Below are positions 50,218-58,584 of a DNA stretch of 64,000 bases, one piece after another. The translations under genes and the position numbers were made by a program. Source of the DNA: Zestomonas carbonaria (GTDB lineage: Bacteria; Pseudomonadota; Gammaproteobacteria; Pseudomonadales; Pseudomonadaceae); the NCBI RefSeq assembly GCF_904061905.1, contig NZ_CAJFCI010000077.1, positions 62,001-126,000 of the forward strand, written 5' to 3'. Each line of letters opens with the position of its first letter. Position 1 is the stretch's first letter. The notes beneath the pieces are model-generated. The model did not search any database and was not told the DNA's origin. It saw only the letters and a list, made by a program, of their open reading frames with translations.

Positions 50218-51177
50218 GTGCAAATCGCCCTGGCACCGATGGAAGGCCTGGTCGACGAAATCCTCCGTGACGTGCTGACCCGCGTCGGTGGAATCGACTG
50301 GTGCGTGACCGAATTCATCCGGGTCTGCGACCGCCTGTTGCCGGCCTCGACCTACCAGAAGCTCGCTCCCGAGCTGTTCGCCGGTGCGCGGACCGCCGCC
50401 GGCACGCCCATGCGCGTGCAGTTCCTCGGCTCCGATCCGGTCTGCCTGGGCGACAACGCCGCGTTTGCCGCCGAGCTGGGCGCGCCGGTGGTCGATCTCA
50501 ACTTCGGTTGCCCGGCCAAGACGGTGAACAAGTCCCGTGGCGGCGCGGTGCTGCTCAAGGAGCCGGAACTGCTCCATGCCATCGTCCGCGAGGTGCGCCG
50601 CAGCGTGCCGGCGGCGATCCCGGTGACCGCCAAGATGCGCCTCGGCTTCGACCACAAGGACGACGCCCTGGATTGCGCACGCGCGCTGGCCGAGGGCGGC
50701 GCGCAGCAGATCGTGGTGCATGCGCGCACCAAGGTCGAAGGCTACAAGCCGCCGGCGCATTGGGAGTGGGTGGCGCGGGTGCAGGAGGCGGTCAGGGTGC
50801 CGGTGATCGCCAACGGCGAAGTGTGGACCCTGGACGACTGGAAGCGCTGCCGCGCGGTGAGCGGCGTGGATGACGTGATGCTCGGCCGTGGCCTGGTGGC
50901 GCGCCCGGACCTGGCCCGGCAGATCGCCGCCGCGCAGGCCGGCGGGCCGGTCGTCGAGATGAGCTGGGCGGAATTGCTGCCGCTGATCGGTGACTTCTGG
51001 CTGCAGGCCCGGCGCAAGCTGTCGCCGCGCTACGCGCCGGGGCGGCTGAAGCAGTGGGTCGGCCTGCTGACCCGCAGCTATCCCGAGGCGGTGCGGCTGT
51101 TCGATGCGATCCGCCGCGAGAACGATTGCCTGCGGATCGATGCCTTGCTCGGGGTGCGTTTGGAGGCGGCGGCCTGA
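50218..51177 (+). CDS. dusC: tRNA-dihydrouridine(16) synthase
   Basis: DusC is an FMN enzyme that reduces U16 in tRNA D-loops. The 319-residue TIM-barrel protein starts at a GTG (MQIALAPMEGLVDEILRDVL). The catalytic cysteine is Cys98 in NFGCPAKTVNKSRGGAVLL, and the motif VTAKMRLGFDHKDDAL and the C-terminal domain complete the family pattern. The GTG is preferred because MQIALAPMEG is the conserved beginning of the FMN-binding barrel. Confidence 0.94.
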   Translation: MQIALAPMEGLVDEILRDVLTRVGGIDWCVTEFIRVCDRLLPASTYQKLAPELFAGARTAAGTPMRVQFLGSDPVCLGDNAAFAAELGAPVVDLNFGCPAKTVNKSRGGAVLLKEPELLHAIVREVRRSVPAAIPVTAKMRLGFDHKDDALDCARALAEGGAQQIVVHARTKVEGYKPPAHWEWVARVQEAVRVPVIANGEVWTLDDWKRCRAVSGVDDVMLGRGLVARPDLARQIAAAQAGGPVVEMSWAELLPLIGDFWLQARRKLSPRYAPGRLKQWVGLLTRSYPEAVRLFDAIRRENDCLRIDALLGVRLEAAA

Positions 51178-51189
51178 GCCGAGCGTGCC

Positions 51190-51217
51190 CTTGAAATCCT
51201 GTCCAGCGACCCTAACT
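51190..51217 (+). promoter_or_regulatory. Heat-shock (sigma-32) promoter of ibpA
   Basis: CTTGAAA (51190-51196) and CCCTAACT (51210-51217) with a 13-base spacer match the sigma-32 consensus CTTGAAA-N(11-16)-CCCATnT, about 70 bases upstream of ibpA. This is the expected control for a small heat-shock gene. Confidence 0.82.
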
Positions 51218-51220
51218 AGT

Positions 51221-51286
51221 CGATTGTCGGGATGCCGAAGTCGGGTCCCGCCATCAACCACTCGCTGAAATCTCAGGAGAATCGTT
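51221..51286 (+). promoter_or_regulatory. ROSE-like RNA thermometer in ibpA 5' UTR
   Basis: The leader has an upstream hairpin (CGGGA 51228-51232 with TCCCG 51246-51250) and, close to the start, a UCGCU (51262-51266) placed to pair with the AGGA of the Shine-Dalgarno site (51275-51278), with the middle G bulged. The U-[U/C]-G-C-U anti-SD and the bulged G are the hallmark of ROSE thermometers, which are known from Pseudomonas ibpA genes. AAC (51256-51258) can also pair with GUU just before the ATG. Melting at high temperature would free the ribosome site. Confidence 0.75.
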
Positions 51287-51733
51287 ATGAGCAATGTACT
51301 TTCCTTGGCTCCGTTGTTCCGTCAATCCATCGGCTTCGACCGCTTCAATGATCTGTTCGAGTCGGCGTTGCGCAATGGCGAGGCCAGTTCCTACCCGCCC
51401 TACAACGTCGAGAAGCACGGCGACGATCAGTACCGCATCGTCATCGCCGCTGCCGGCTTCCAGGACAGCGACCTGGAGCTGCAGGTCGAACGTGGCGTGC
51501 TGACCGTCAGTGGCGGCAGGCGCGACAAGGGCAACGAAGGCGTTACCTATCTGCACCAGGGTATCGCCCAGCGCTCCTTCAAGCTGTCGTTCCGCCTCGC
51601 CGACCATATCGAGGTCAAGGGCGCGGCGTTGCAGAACGGCCTGCTGAACATCGACCTGGAGCGCATCGTGCCGGAAGAGGCCAAGCCCAAGCGTATCCCG
51701 ATCAATACCGAGCGGCCGGCTCTGGAAAACTGA
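51287..51733 (+). CDS. ibpA: Small heat-shock protein IbpA (Hsp20)
   Basis: A 148-residue chaperone holdase with the alpha-crystallin domain (about 36-130): YPPYNVEKHGDDQYRIVIAA, LTVSGGRRDK, and the C-terminal KRIPINTE with the I-x-I oligomerisation motif. It begins MSNVLSLAPLFRQSIGFDRF, typical for the family. It is preceded by a sigma-32-like promoter and ROSE-like leader, and followed by a strong terminator, so it is a monocistronic heat-shock gene. Confidence 0.96.
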   Translation: MSNVLSLAPLFRQSIGFDRFNDLFESALRNGEASSYPPYNVEKHGDDQYRIVIAAAGFQDSDLELQVERGVLTVSGGRRDKGNEGVTYLHQGIAQRSFKLSFRLADHIEVKGAALQNGLLNIDLERIVPEEAKPKRIPINTERPALEN

Positions 51734-51757
51734 TTCGGGAAGACCGTGGCAAGACTG

Positions 51758-51780
51758 GGGGCGCCTTCGGGCGCCCCTTT
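51758..51780 (+). terminator. Rho-independent terminator of ibpA
   Basis: An 8-bp GC stem (GGGGCGCC 51758-51765, GGCGCCCC 51770-51777) with a stable TTCG tetraloop is followed by TTT. It may also terminate the LysR gene arriving from the right, whose stop is at 51793. Confidence 0.9.
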
Positions 51781-51792
51781 CGTTTCCGGGGG

Positions 51793-52674
51793 TCAGGCTG
51801 GGACGTGACGTTGCCCGTCCAGATGGCTCATGAAGGCCCGCGCCGCGTTCGACAGGGTGCGCTCGGTGTGCAGGATATAGCCCAACTGGCGGCTGAGCTG
51901 GAGGCCCGGCAGCGGCAGGCGCACGACCTGGTCGTCGAGCATGGTGCGCGGCAGCACGCTCCAGGCCAGGCCGATGGAAACCATCATCTTGATGGTCTCC
52001 AGGTAGTTGGTGCTCATGGCGATGTTCGGTGTCAGGCCCTCCGCTTCGAACAGGCGCCGAACGATATGGTGGGTGAAGGTGTTGTCGCCGGGAAAAACCG
52101 CCGGATGGCGCGCCACGTCGGCAAGGCTGATCGCGTTGCCGCGCGCCAGCGGGTGCTCGGGGGCGGCGACGAAGTCCAATGGGTCGTCCCATACCGGCAC
52201 CGCCTGGACCGGCGGATGGGTTTCCGGCGCCAGGGTGATCACCGCCAGTTCGGCGCGGCCATGGAGGATTTCCTCGTAGGCCACTTCCGAATCGAGGAAC
52301 TGGATATCCAGCGCCACCTGCGGATGCGCGCGGGTGAAGGCGCGCAGCAGGGGAGGCAGGCGATGCAGGCCGATATGGTGACTGGTCGCCAGGGTCAGCC
52401 GACCGCTCACCTCGCCGCTGAGGTTGGTCAGGGCGCGGCGGGTATCGTCCAGCACGTTGAGGATCTGGTAGGCCCGTGGCAGCAGCGCGCGGCCGGCCTC
52501 GGTAAGGCTCACCTCGCGGCCCAGGCGGTCGAACAGACGCACCTTGAGCTGCTGCTCCAGCCCGGCGATGCGCTTGCTGACCGCCGGCTGGGTCAGGTGC
52601 AGGCGCTCGGCGGCTTCCGAGAAACTGCCGGTCTCGGCGATGGCGATGAAGGCGTTCAGGCTGGCGAGATCCAT
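51793..52674 (-). CDS. LysR-family regulator divergent from leuC (PA3122-like)
   Basis: A 293-residue LTTR starting MDLASLNAFIAIAETGSFSE at the ATG at 52674. The HTH is at about 18-37 (FSEAAERLHLTQPAVSKRIA) followed by LFDRLGREVSLTEAG; the effector domain contains SGRLTLATSHHIGLHRLPPLL and AELAVITLAPETHP. It is read away from leuC across a 219-base region with ATTCC/GGAAT half-sites, so it is a good candidate to control leuCDB. Longer in-frame starts up to 52752 would lie within a repeat. Confidence 0.9.
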   Translation of the reverse strand: MDLASLNAFIAIAETGSFSEAAERLHLTQPAVSKRIAGLEQQLKVRLFDRLGREVSLTEAGRALLPRAYQILNVLDDTRRALTNLSGEVSGRLTLATSHHIGLHRLPPLLRAFTRAHPQVALDIQFLDSEVAYEEILHGRAELAVITLAPETHPPVQAVPVWDDPLDFVAAPEHPLARGNAISLADVARHPAVFPGDNTFTHHIVRRLFEAEGLTPNIAMSTNYLETIKMMVSIGLAWSVLPRTMLDDQVVRLPLPGLQLSRQLGYILHTERTLSNAARAFMSHLDGQRHVPA

Positions 52675-52685
52675 ACGAGAGCTCC

Positions 52686-52754
52686 AAGCGGCAAGCCGCA
52701 AGCCACAAGAAAAAGCCGCTTTGACTTGCGGCTTGAGGCTTGTGGTTTGCAACT
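52686..52754. repeat. Palindromic AAGCTTG/CAAGCC-rich intergenic repeat, copy 2
   Basis: GCGGCAAGCCGCAAGCCAC on the left and its inverted partner GGCTTGAGGCTTGTGG on the right form the same kind of hairpin as at 8314-8393. It sits directly upstream of the LysR start. Confidence 0.78.
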
Positions 52755-52763
52755 AAAAGAAGG

Positions 52764-52832
52764 ATTCCTTGCTGGAATGCTTTGGATAAAAAATATGAAT
52801 TTGAGTTATTCGTGCCGGAATCATAGCATTCC
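52764..52832 (+). promoter_or_regulatory. leuC promoter region with repeated LysR-type operator half-sites
   Basis: Three palindromes with ATTCC/GGAAT arms occur in 69 bases: ATTCC-N5-GGAAT (52764-52778, which contains a T-N11-A), ATTC-N6-GAAT (52808-52821) and GGAAT-N6-ATTCC (52817-52832). A promoter fits between: TTGAGT (52801-52806), 17-base spacer, TAGCAT (52824-52829). The T-N11-A palindrome is the classic LysR-type box. A small hairpin (AAGGGC 52845-52850 with GCCCTT 52855-52860) follows in the leader. Binding by the neighbouring LysR protein is inferred. Confidence 0.65.
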
Positions 52833-52893
52833 CCACATAAGCGCAAGGGCTATTGCCCTTGGCATAGAAAGACGCTGATGAGGGTATATCCGA

Positions 52894-54321
52894 ATGGCCG
52901 GCAAGACGCTGTACGACAAGCTCTGGGACATGCACGAGGTGAAGCGGCGCGACGACGGTTCGTCGCTGATCTACATCGACCGCCACATCCTCCACGAGGT
53001 GACCTCGCCGCAGGCCTTCGAGGGCCTGCGCCTGGCCGGCCGCAAGCCGTGGCGCATCGACGCCAACATCGCCACCCCGGACCATAACGTGCCGACCACC
53101 CGCACCGAGCGGCAGGGCGGCCTCGAGGCGATCGCCGATGAAGTCTCGCGTATCCAGGTCAAGACCCTGGACGAGAACTGCGACGATTTCGGCATCCTCG
53201 AATTCAAGATGAACGACGTGCGCCAGGGCATCGTCCACGTGGTCGGCCCGGAGCAGGGCGCCACGCTGCCGGGCATGACCGTGGTCTGCGGCGACTCGCA
53301 CACTTCCACCCACGGCGCGTTCGGTGCGCTGGCCCATGGCATCGGCACGTCCGAGGTCGAGCACGTGCTCGCCACCCAGTGCCTGGTGGCCAAGAAGATG
53401 AAGAACATGCAGGTGCGCGTGGAAGGCAAGCTGCCGTTCGGCGTGACCGCCAAGGACATCGTGCTCGCCGTGATCGGCAAGATCGGCACCGCCGGCGGAA
53501 ACGGCCATGCCCTGGAGTTCGCCGGCAGCGCGATCCGCGACCTGTCCCTGGAAGGCCGCATGACCATCTGCAACATGTCCATCGAGGCGGGCGCCCGGGT
53601 CGGCCTAGTGGCCGTCGACGAGAAGACCATCGAATACGTCAAGGACCGCCCGTTCGCGCCCAAGGGCGACGACTGGAACAAGGCCGTGGAGGTCTGGAAG
53701 GACCTGGTGTCCGACCCCGACGCGCACTTCGACACCGTGGTCGAGCTGCGCGCCGAGGACATCAAGCCGCAGGTCAGTTGGGGCACCTCGCCGGAGATGG
53801 TCCTGGCCGTCGACCAGCGTGTGCCGGACCCGGCCGTCGAGGCCGATCCGGTCAAGCGCGACTCCATCGTCCGCGCCCTGAAGTACATGGGCCTCGCCGC
53901 CAACCAGCCGATCACCGACATCCAGTTGGATCGCGTGTTCATCGGCTCCTGCACCAACTCGCGGATCGAGGACCTGCGCGCCGCCGCCGCCGTGGCCAAG
54001 GGCCGCAAGGTCGCCGCGACCATCAAGCAGGCGCTGGTGGTGCCGGGCTCCGGCCTGGTCAAGGCGCAGGCCGAGCAGGAAGGGCTCGACAAGATCTTCA
54101 TCGAGGCCGGTTTCGAATGGCGTGAGCCGGGTTGCTCCATGTGCCTGGCGATGAACCCGGACAAGCTGGGCAGCGGCGAGCACTGCGCCTCGACCTCCAA
54201 CCGCAACTTCGAGGGCCGCCAGGGCGCCGGCGGGCGTACCCACCTGGTCAGCCCGGCGATGGCCGCGGCGGCAGCCGTCACCGGCCGCTTCATCGATGTA
54301 CGCGAACTGATCCAGGCCTGA
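52894..54321 (+). CDS. leuC: 3-isopropylmalate dehydratase large subunit
   Basis: LeuC is the [4Fe-4S] aconitase-like large subunit that with LeuD isomerises 2- to 3-isopropylmalate. The 475-residue protein starts MAGKTLYDKLWDMHEV and has CGDSHTSTHGAFGALAHGIG, GSCTNSR, and GCSMCLAMNPDKL; the three cluster cysteines are in GSCTNS and GCSMC. leuD starts 11 bases after the stop. Transcription probably begins in the operator region to its left. Confidence 0.97.
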   Translation: MAGKTLYDKLWDMHEVKRRDDGSSLIYIDRHILHEVTSPQAFEGLRLAGRKPWRIDANIATPDHNVPTTRTERQGGLEAIADEVSRIQVKTLDENCDDFGILEFKMNDVRQGIVHVVGPEQGATLPGMTVVCGDSHTSTHGAFGALAHGIGTSEVEHVLATQCLVAKKMKNMQVRVEGKLPFGVTAKDIVLAVIGKIGTAGGNGHALEFAGSAIRDLSLEGRMTICNMSIEAGARVGLVAVDEKTIEYVKDRPFAPKGDDWNKAVEVWKDLVSDPDAHFDTVVELRAEDIKPQVSWGTSPEMVLAVDQRVPDPAVEADPVKRDSIVRALKYMGLAANQPITDIQLDRVFIGSCTNSRIEDLRAAAAVAKGRKVAATIKQALVVPGSGLVKAQAEQEGLDKIFIEAGFEWREPGCSMCLAMNPDKLGSGEHCASTSNRNFEGRQGAGGRTHLVSPAMAAAAAVTGRFIDVRELIQA

Positions 54322-54332
54322 GGAAACGACTG

Positions 54333-54980
54333 ATGAAAGCCTTTACCCAACACACCGGCCTGGTCTGTCCGCTGGATCGCGCCAACGTCGACACCGACCA
54401 GATCATTCCCAAGCAGTTCCTCAAGTCGATCAAGCGCACCGGCTTCGGCCCGAACCTGTTCGACGAATGGCGTTACCTGGACGTCGGCCAGCCGAACCAG
54501 GACAACTCCAAGCGCCCGGTCAACAAGGATTTCGTGCTGAACTTCCCGCGCTACCAGGGCGCCAGCGTGCTGCTGGCGCGCGAGAACTTCGGCTGCGGCT
54601 CGTCGCGCGAGCACGCGCCGTGGGCGCTGGAAGAGTACGGCTTCCGCACCATCATCGCGCCGAGCTATGCCGACATCTTCTTCAACAACAGCTTCAAGAA
54701 CGGCCTGCTGCCGATCATCCTGAAGGAAGAAGAGGTCGACGAACTGTTCCAGCAGTGCGAAGCCACCGAAGGCTACCAACTGACCATCGACCTGGCGGCA
54801 CAGACCGTGACCCGCCCCGACGGCAAGCAGTACGGCTTCGAAGTCGACGCCTTCCGCAAGCACTGCCTGCTCAACGGCCTGGACGATATCGGCCTGACCC
54901 TGCAGGACCAGGAGGCGATCAAGGCCTTCGAAGGCAAACACCGGCAGAGCCAGCCCTGGTTGTTTGGCGCAATCAAATAA
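54333..54980 (+). CDS. leuD: 3-isopropylmalate dehydratase small subunit
   Basis: LeuD forms the swivelling domain of isopropylmalate isomerase. The 215-residue protein starts MKAFTQHTGLVCPLDRANVD and has the family motif DTDQIIPKQFLKS and GCGSSREHAPWAL. It lies 11 bases after leuC with GAGGAAACGA as ribosome site. A palindromic repeat separates it from leuB. Confidence 0.96.
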   Translation: MKAFTQHTGLVCPLDRANVDTDQIIPKQFLKSIKRTGFGPNLFDEWRYLDVGQPNQDNSKRPVNKDFVLNFPRYQGASVLLARENFGCGSSREHAPWALEEYGFRTIIAPSYADIFFNNSFKNGLLPIILKEEEVDELFQQCEATEGYQLTIDLAAQTVTRPDGKQYGFEVDAFRKHCLLNGLDDIGLTLQDQEAIKAFEGKHRQSQPWLFGAIK

Positions 54981-54988
54981 CCGCGGTC

Positions 54989-55058
54989 GCAAGCTTCAAG
55001 CGGCAAGCTGCAAATAAGAGCGGCTCCTCTTGAAGCTTGTGGCTTGCAGCTTGTAGCT
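54989..55058. repeat. Palindromic AAGCTTG/CAAGCT-rich intergenic repeat, copy 3
   Basis: GCAAGCTTCAAGCGGCAAG on the left and TTGAAGCTTGTGGCTTGCAG on the right pair over most of their length. It is the same family as 8314-8393 and 52686-52754. It fills the leuD-leuB gap and may influence leuB expression. Confidence 0.8.
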
Positions 55059-55078
55059 ATTTCCGAAGGAAATCCCCC

Positions 55079-56161
<1,083 letters not shown>

Positions 56162-56217
56162 TCTGTCCGATCCGCCGTTCGCGCGGTGGGTCGGTTTCCA
56201 ATAAAGGTGTAGTTGCG

Positions 56218-57330
56218 ATGAAACGTGTAGGTCTGATCGGTTGGCGTGGCATGGTCGGTTCCGTGCTCATGCAGCGGATGCTGGAAGAGCGGGACTTCGA
56301 CCTGATCGAGCCGGTGTTCTTCACCACTTCCAACGTGGGTGGCCAGGGCCCGGCCGTGGGCAAGGACACCGCGCCGCTGAAGGACGCCTACAGCATCGAC
56401 GAGCTGAAAAGCCTCGACGTGATCCTGACCTGCCAGGGCGGCGACTACACCAGCGAAGTATTCCCCAAGCTGCGCGAAGCCGGCTGGCAGGGCTACTGGA
56501 TCGATGCCGCGTCCACCCTGCGCATGGACGACAGCTCGGTCATCGTCCTCGACCCGGTCAACCGCAAGGTCATCGACCACTCGCTGGACAACGGCGTGAA
56601 GAACTACATCGGCGGCAACTGCACCGTCAGCCTGATGCTGATGGCCCTGGGCGGCCTCTACGAAGCCGGCCTGGTCGAGTGGATGAGCGCCATGACCTAC
56701 CAGGCGGCCAGCGGGGCTGGGGCGCAGAACATGCGCGAGCTGATCAAGCAGATGGGCGCGATCAACGCCGCCGTCGCCGATGACCTGGCCAATCCGGCCA
56801 GCGCCATCCTCGACATCGACCGCAAGGTGGCCGAAGCCATGCGCGGCGACAGCTTCCCGGTCGACCACTTCGGCGTGCCGCTGGCCGGCAGCCTGATCCC
56901 CTACATCGACAAGGAGCTGCCCAACGGTCAGAGCCGCGAAGAGTGGAAGGGCCAGGCCGAGACCAACAAGATCCTCGGCCGCTTCAAGAATCCGATCCCG
57001 GTCGATGGCCTGTGCGTGCGCATCGGCGCCATGCGCTGCCACAGCCAGGCGCTGACCATCAAGCTGAACAAGGACGTGCCGCTGTCCGACATCGAAGGGC
57101 TGATCAGCCAGCACAACCCCTGGGTCAAGCTGGTGCCGAACCAGCGCGAGGCGAGCATCCGCGACCTGGGCCCGACCGCCGTCACCGGTACCCTGAGCGT
57201 GCCGGTCGGCCGCCTGCGCAAGCTCAACATGGGCTCGCAGTACCTGGGTGCCTTCACCGTCGGCGACCAGTTGCTGTGGGGTGCCGCCGAGCCTCTGCGG
57301 CGCATGCTGCGCATCCTGCTGGAGCGTTGA
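56218..57330 (+). CDS. asd: Aspartate-semialdehyde dehydrogenase
   Basis: Asd reduces aspartyl phosphate to the semialdehyde, the branch point for lysine/diaminopimelate, threonine and methionine. The 370-residue enzyme has the NADP motif GWRGMVGSVLMQR (9-21), the catalytic Cys135 in GGNCTVSLML, and AASTLRMDD. The stop is followed by 96 bases before a second, degenerate Asd-like gene. Confidence 0.96.
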   Translation: MKRVGLIGWRGMVGSVLMQRMLEERDFDLIEPVFFTTSNVGGQGPAVGKDTAPLKDAYSIDELKSLDVILTCQGGDYTSEVFPKLREAGWQGYWIDAASTLRMDDSSVIVLDPVNRKVIDHSLDNGVKNYIGGNCTVSLMLMALGGLYEAGLVEWMSAMTYQAASGAGAQNMRELIKQMGAINAAVADDLANPASAILDIDRKVAEAMRGDSFPVDHFGVPLAGSLIPYIDKELPNGQSREEWKGQAETNKILGRFKNPIPVDGLCVRIGAMRCHSQALTIKLNKDVPLSDIEGLISQHNPWVKLVPNQREASIRDLGPTAVTGTLSVPVGRLRKLNMGSQYLGAFTVGDQLLWGAAEPLRRMLRILLER

Positions 57331-57426
57331 TCCTGCCGGCGCCGGCCATTCCGGTCGGCGCCAAATTGCTTGCGCGCAAGGGCGGCGCTACAGTGCCGTC
57401 CTTTCCCTGTCGCGTAAGGCTTCCCG

Positions 57427-58437
57427 ATGTCCCAGTCCTTCGCTATTGCCGTGGTCGGTGCAACCGGCACCGTCGGCGAAACCCTCGTCCAATTGCTCGA
57501 AGAGCGTGAATTCCCCGTTTCCGACCTGCACCTGTTGGCCGGTCGGGATTCGCAGGGGCACTCCCTGCCGTTCCGTGGCAAGAACCTGCGGGTGCGCGCC
57601 ATCGAGGATTTCGACTTTTCCCAGGTGCGCCTGGTGTTCTTCGCGGCTGAGGCGTCGATCACCCTCGAATATGCGCCGCGAGCCCGGGCGGCGGGGTGTT
57701 CGCTGATCGACCTGAGCGGTGCGCTGCCTCTGGAGCAGGCGCCGCGCGTGGTGCCCGAGGCCAATGCCGACGTTCTGGATACCCTGTCGACGCCTTACCA
57801 ACTGGCCAGCCCGAGCGCCGCCGCGACCGCGCTTGCGGTGGTGCTGGCTCCCTTGCGCTCCCTTCTGACGCTGCGCCGGGTCAACGTCACCGCCTGCCTC
57901 GCCGTGTCGGCGCAGGGGCATGAGGGTGTCACCGAACTGGCCCGGCAGACCACGGAACTGCTCAACATGCGCCCGCTGGAGCCGCGCTTCTTCGACCGGC
58001 AGATCGCCTTCAACCTGCTGGCCCAGGTGGGGGTGCCGGATGATAGCGGGCATGCCCATTCAGAAATTCGTCTGGCGGCCGAAACAAGACAGGTACTGGG
58101 GGATTCCGGGCTGAAGGTGTCGGCGACCTGCATCCAGGCGCCGGTGTTCTTTGGCGATAGCCTGAGCGTTTCCCTGGAGCTGGAGAGCGTGGTGGACCTT
58201 GTCGCTGTGCGCGAGGCGCTGGAAGGCGCGACGGGAGTGGAGCTGGTCGACGCCGGCGACTATCCGACGGTTGTCGGTGATGCGGTCGGGCAGGATGCTG
58301 TATATGTAGGCCGGTTGCGTTCGGGGCTGACCGACGATGCCGAACTCAATTTGTGGATTGCGTCTGATAATGCACGTAAAGGCTCGGCTCTGAATGCTGT
58401 GCAGCTAGGCGAATTATTGATAAAACACTATCTGTAA
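57427..58437 (+). CDS. USG-1-like aspartate-semialdehyde dehydrogenase homologue, catalytic Cys absent
   Basis: A 336-residue paralogue of Asd. It keeps the nucleotide-binding segment VVGATGTVGETLVQ (9-22) and the two-domain fold, but the expected catalytic Cys region reads QLASPSAAAT (125-134) with no cysteine. This is the usual state of USG-1-type homologues, whose function is not known. It starts MSQSFAIAVVGA at 57427. It is probably co-transcribed with asd and could have a structural or different catalytic role. Confidence 0.85.
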   Translation: MSQSFAIAVVGATGTVGETLVQLLEEREFPVSDLHLLAGRDSQGHSLPFRGKNLRVRAIEDFDFSQVRLVFFAAEASITLEYAPRARAAGCSLIDLSGALPLEQAPRVVPEANADVLDTLSTPYQLASPSAAATALAVVLAPLRSLLTLRRVNVTACLAVSAQGHEGVTELARQTTELLNMRPLEPRFFDRQIAFNLLAQVGVPDDSGHAHSEIRLAAETRQVLGDSGLKVSATCIQAPVFFGDSLSVSLELESVVDLVAVREALEGATGVELVDAGDYPTVVGDAVGQDAVYVGRLRSGLTDDAELNLWIASDNARKGSALNAVQLGELLIKHYL

Positions 58438-58584
58438 AAGATACTTATCTAGAAATTTGAAGAAATATTCTAGCTTGGCAATACTGGCTGGGCGCATTGC
58501 TGGTGGGGAACCGTCGCAAGACGGAAGCGGCAGCAAATAAAGCCATCTCGCCCGTCGAGAAAAGATAAAACAAGGGATAACGCT

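Noticed and set aside
58438..58584. Sigma-54 promoter for fimV (TTGGCA at 58475)
   Set aside because: The GG and GC doublets are not separated by ten bases as sigma-54 requires.
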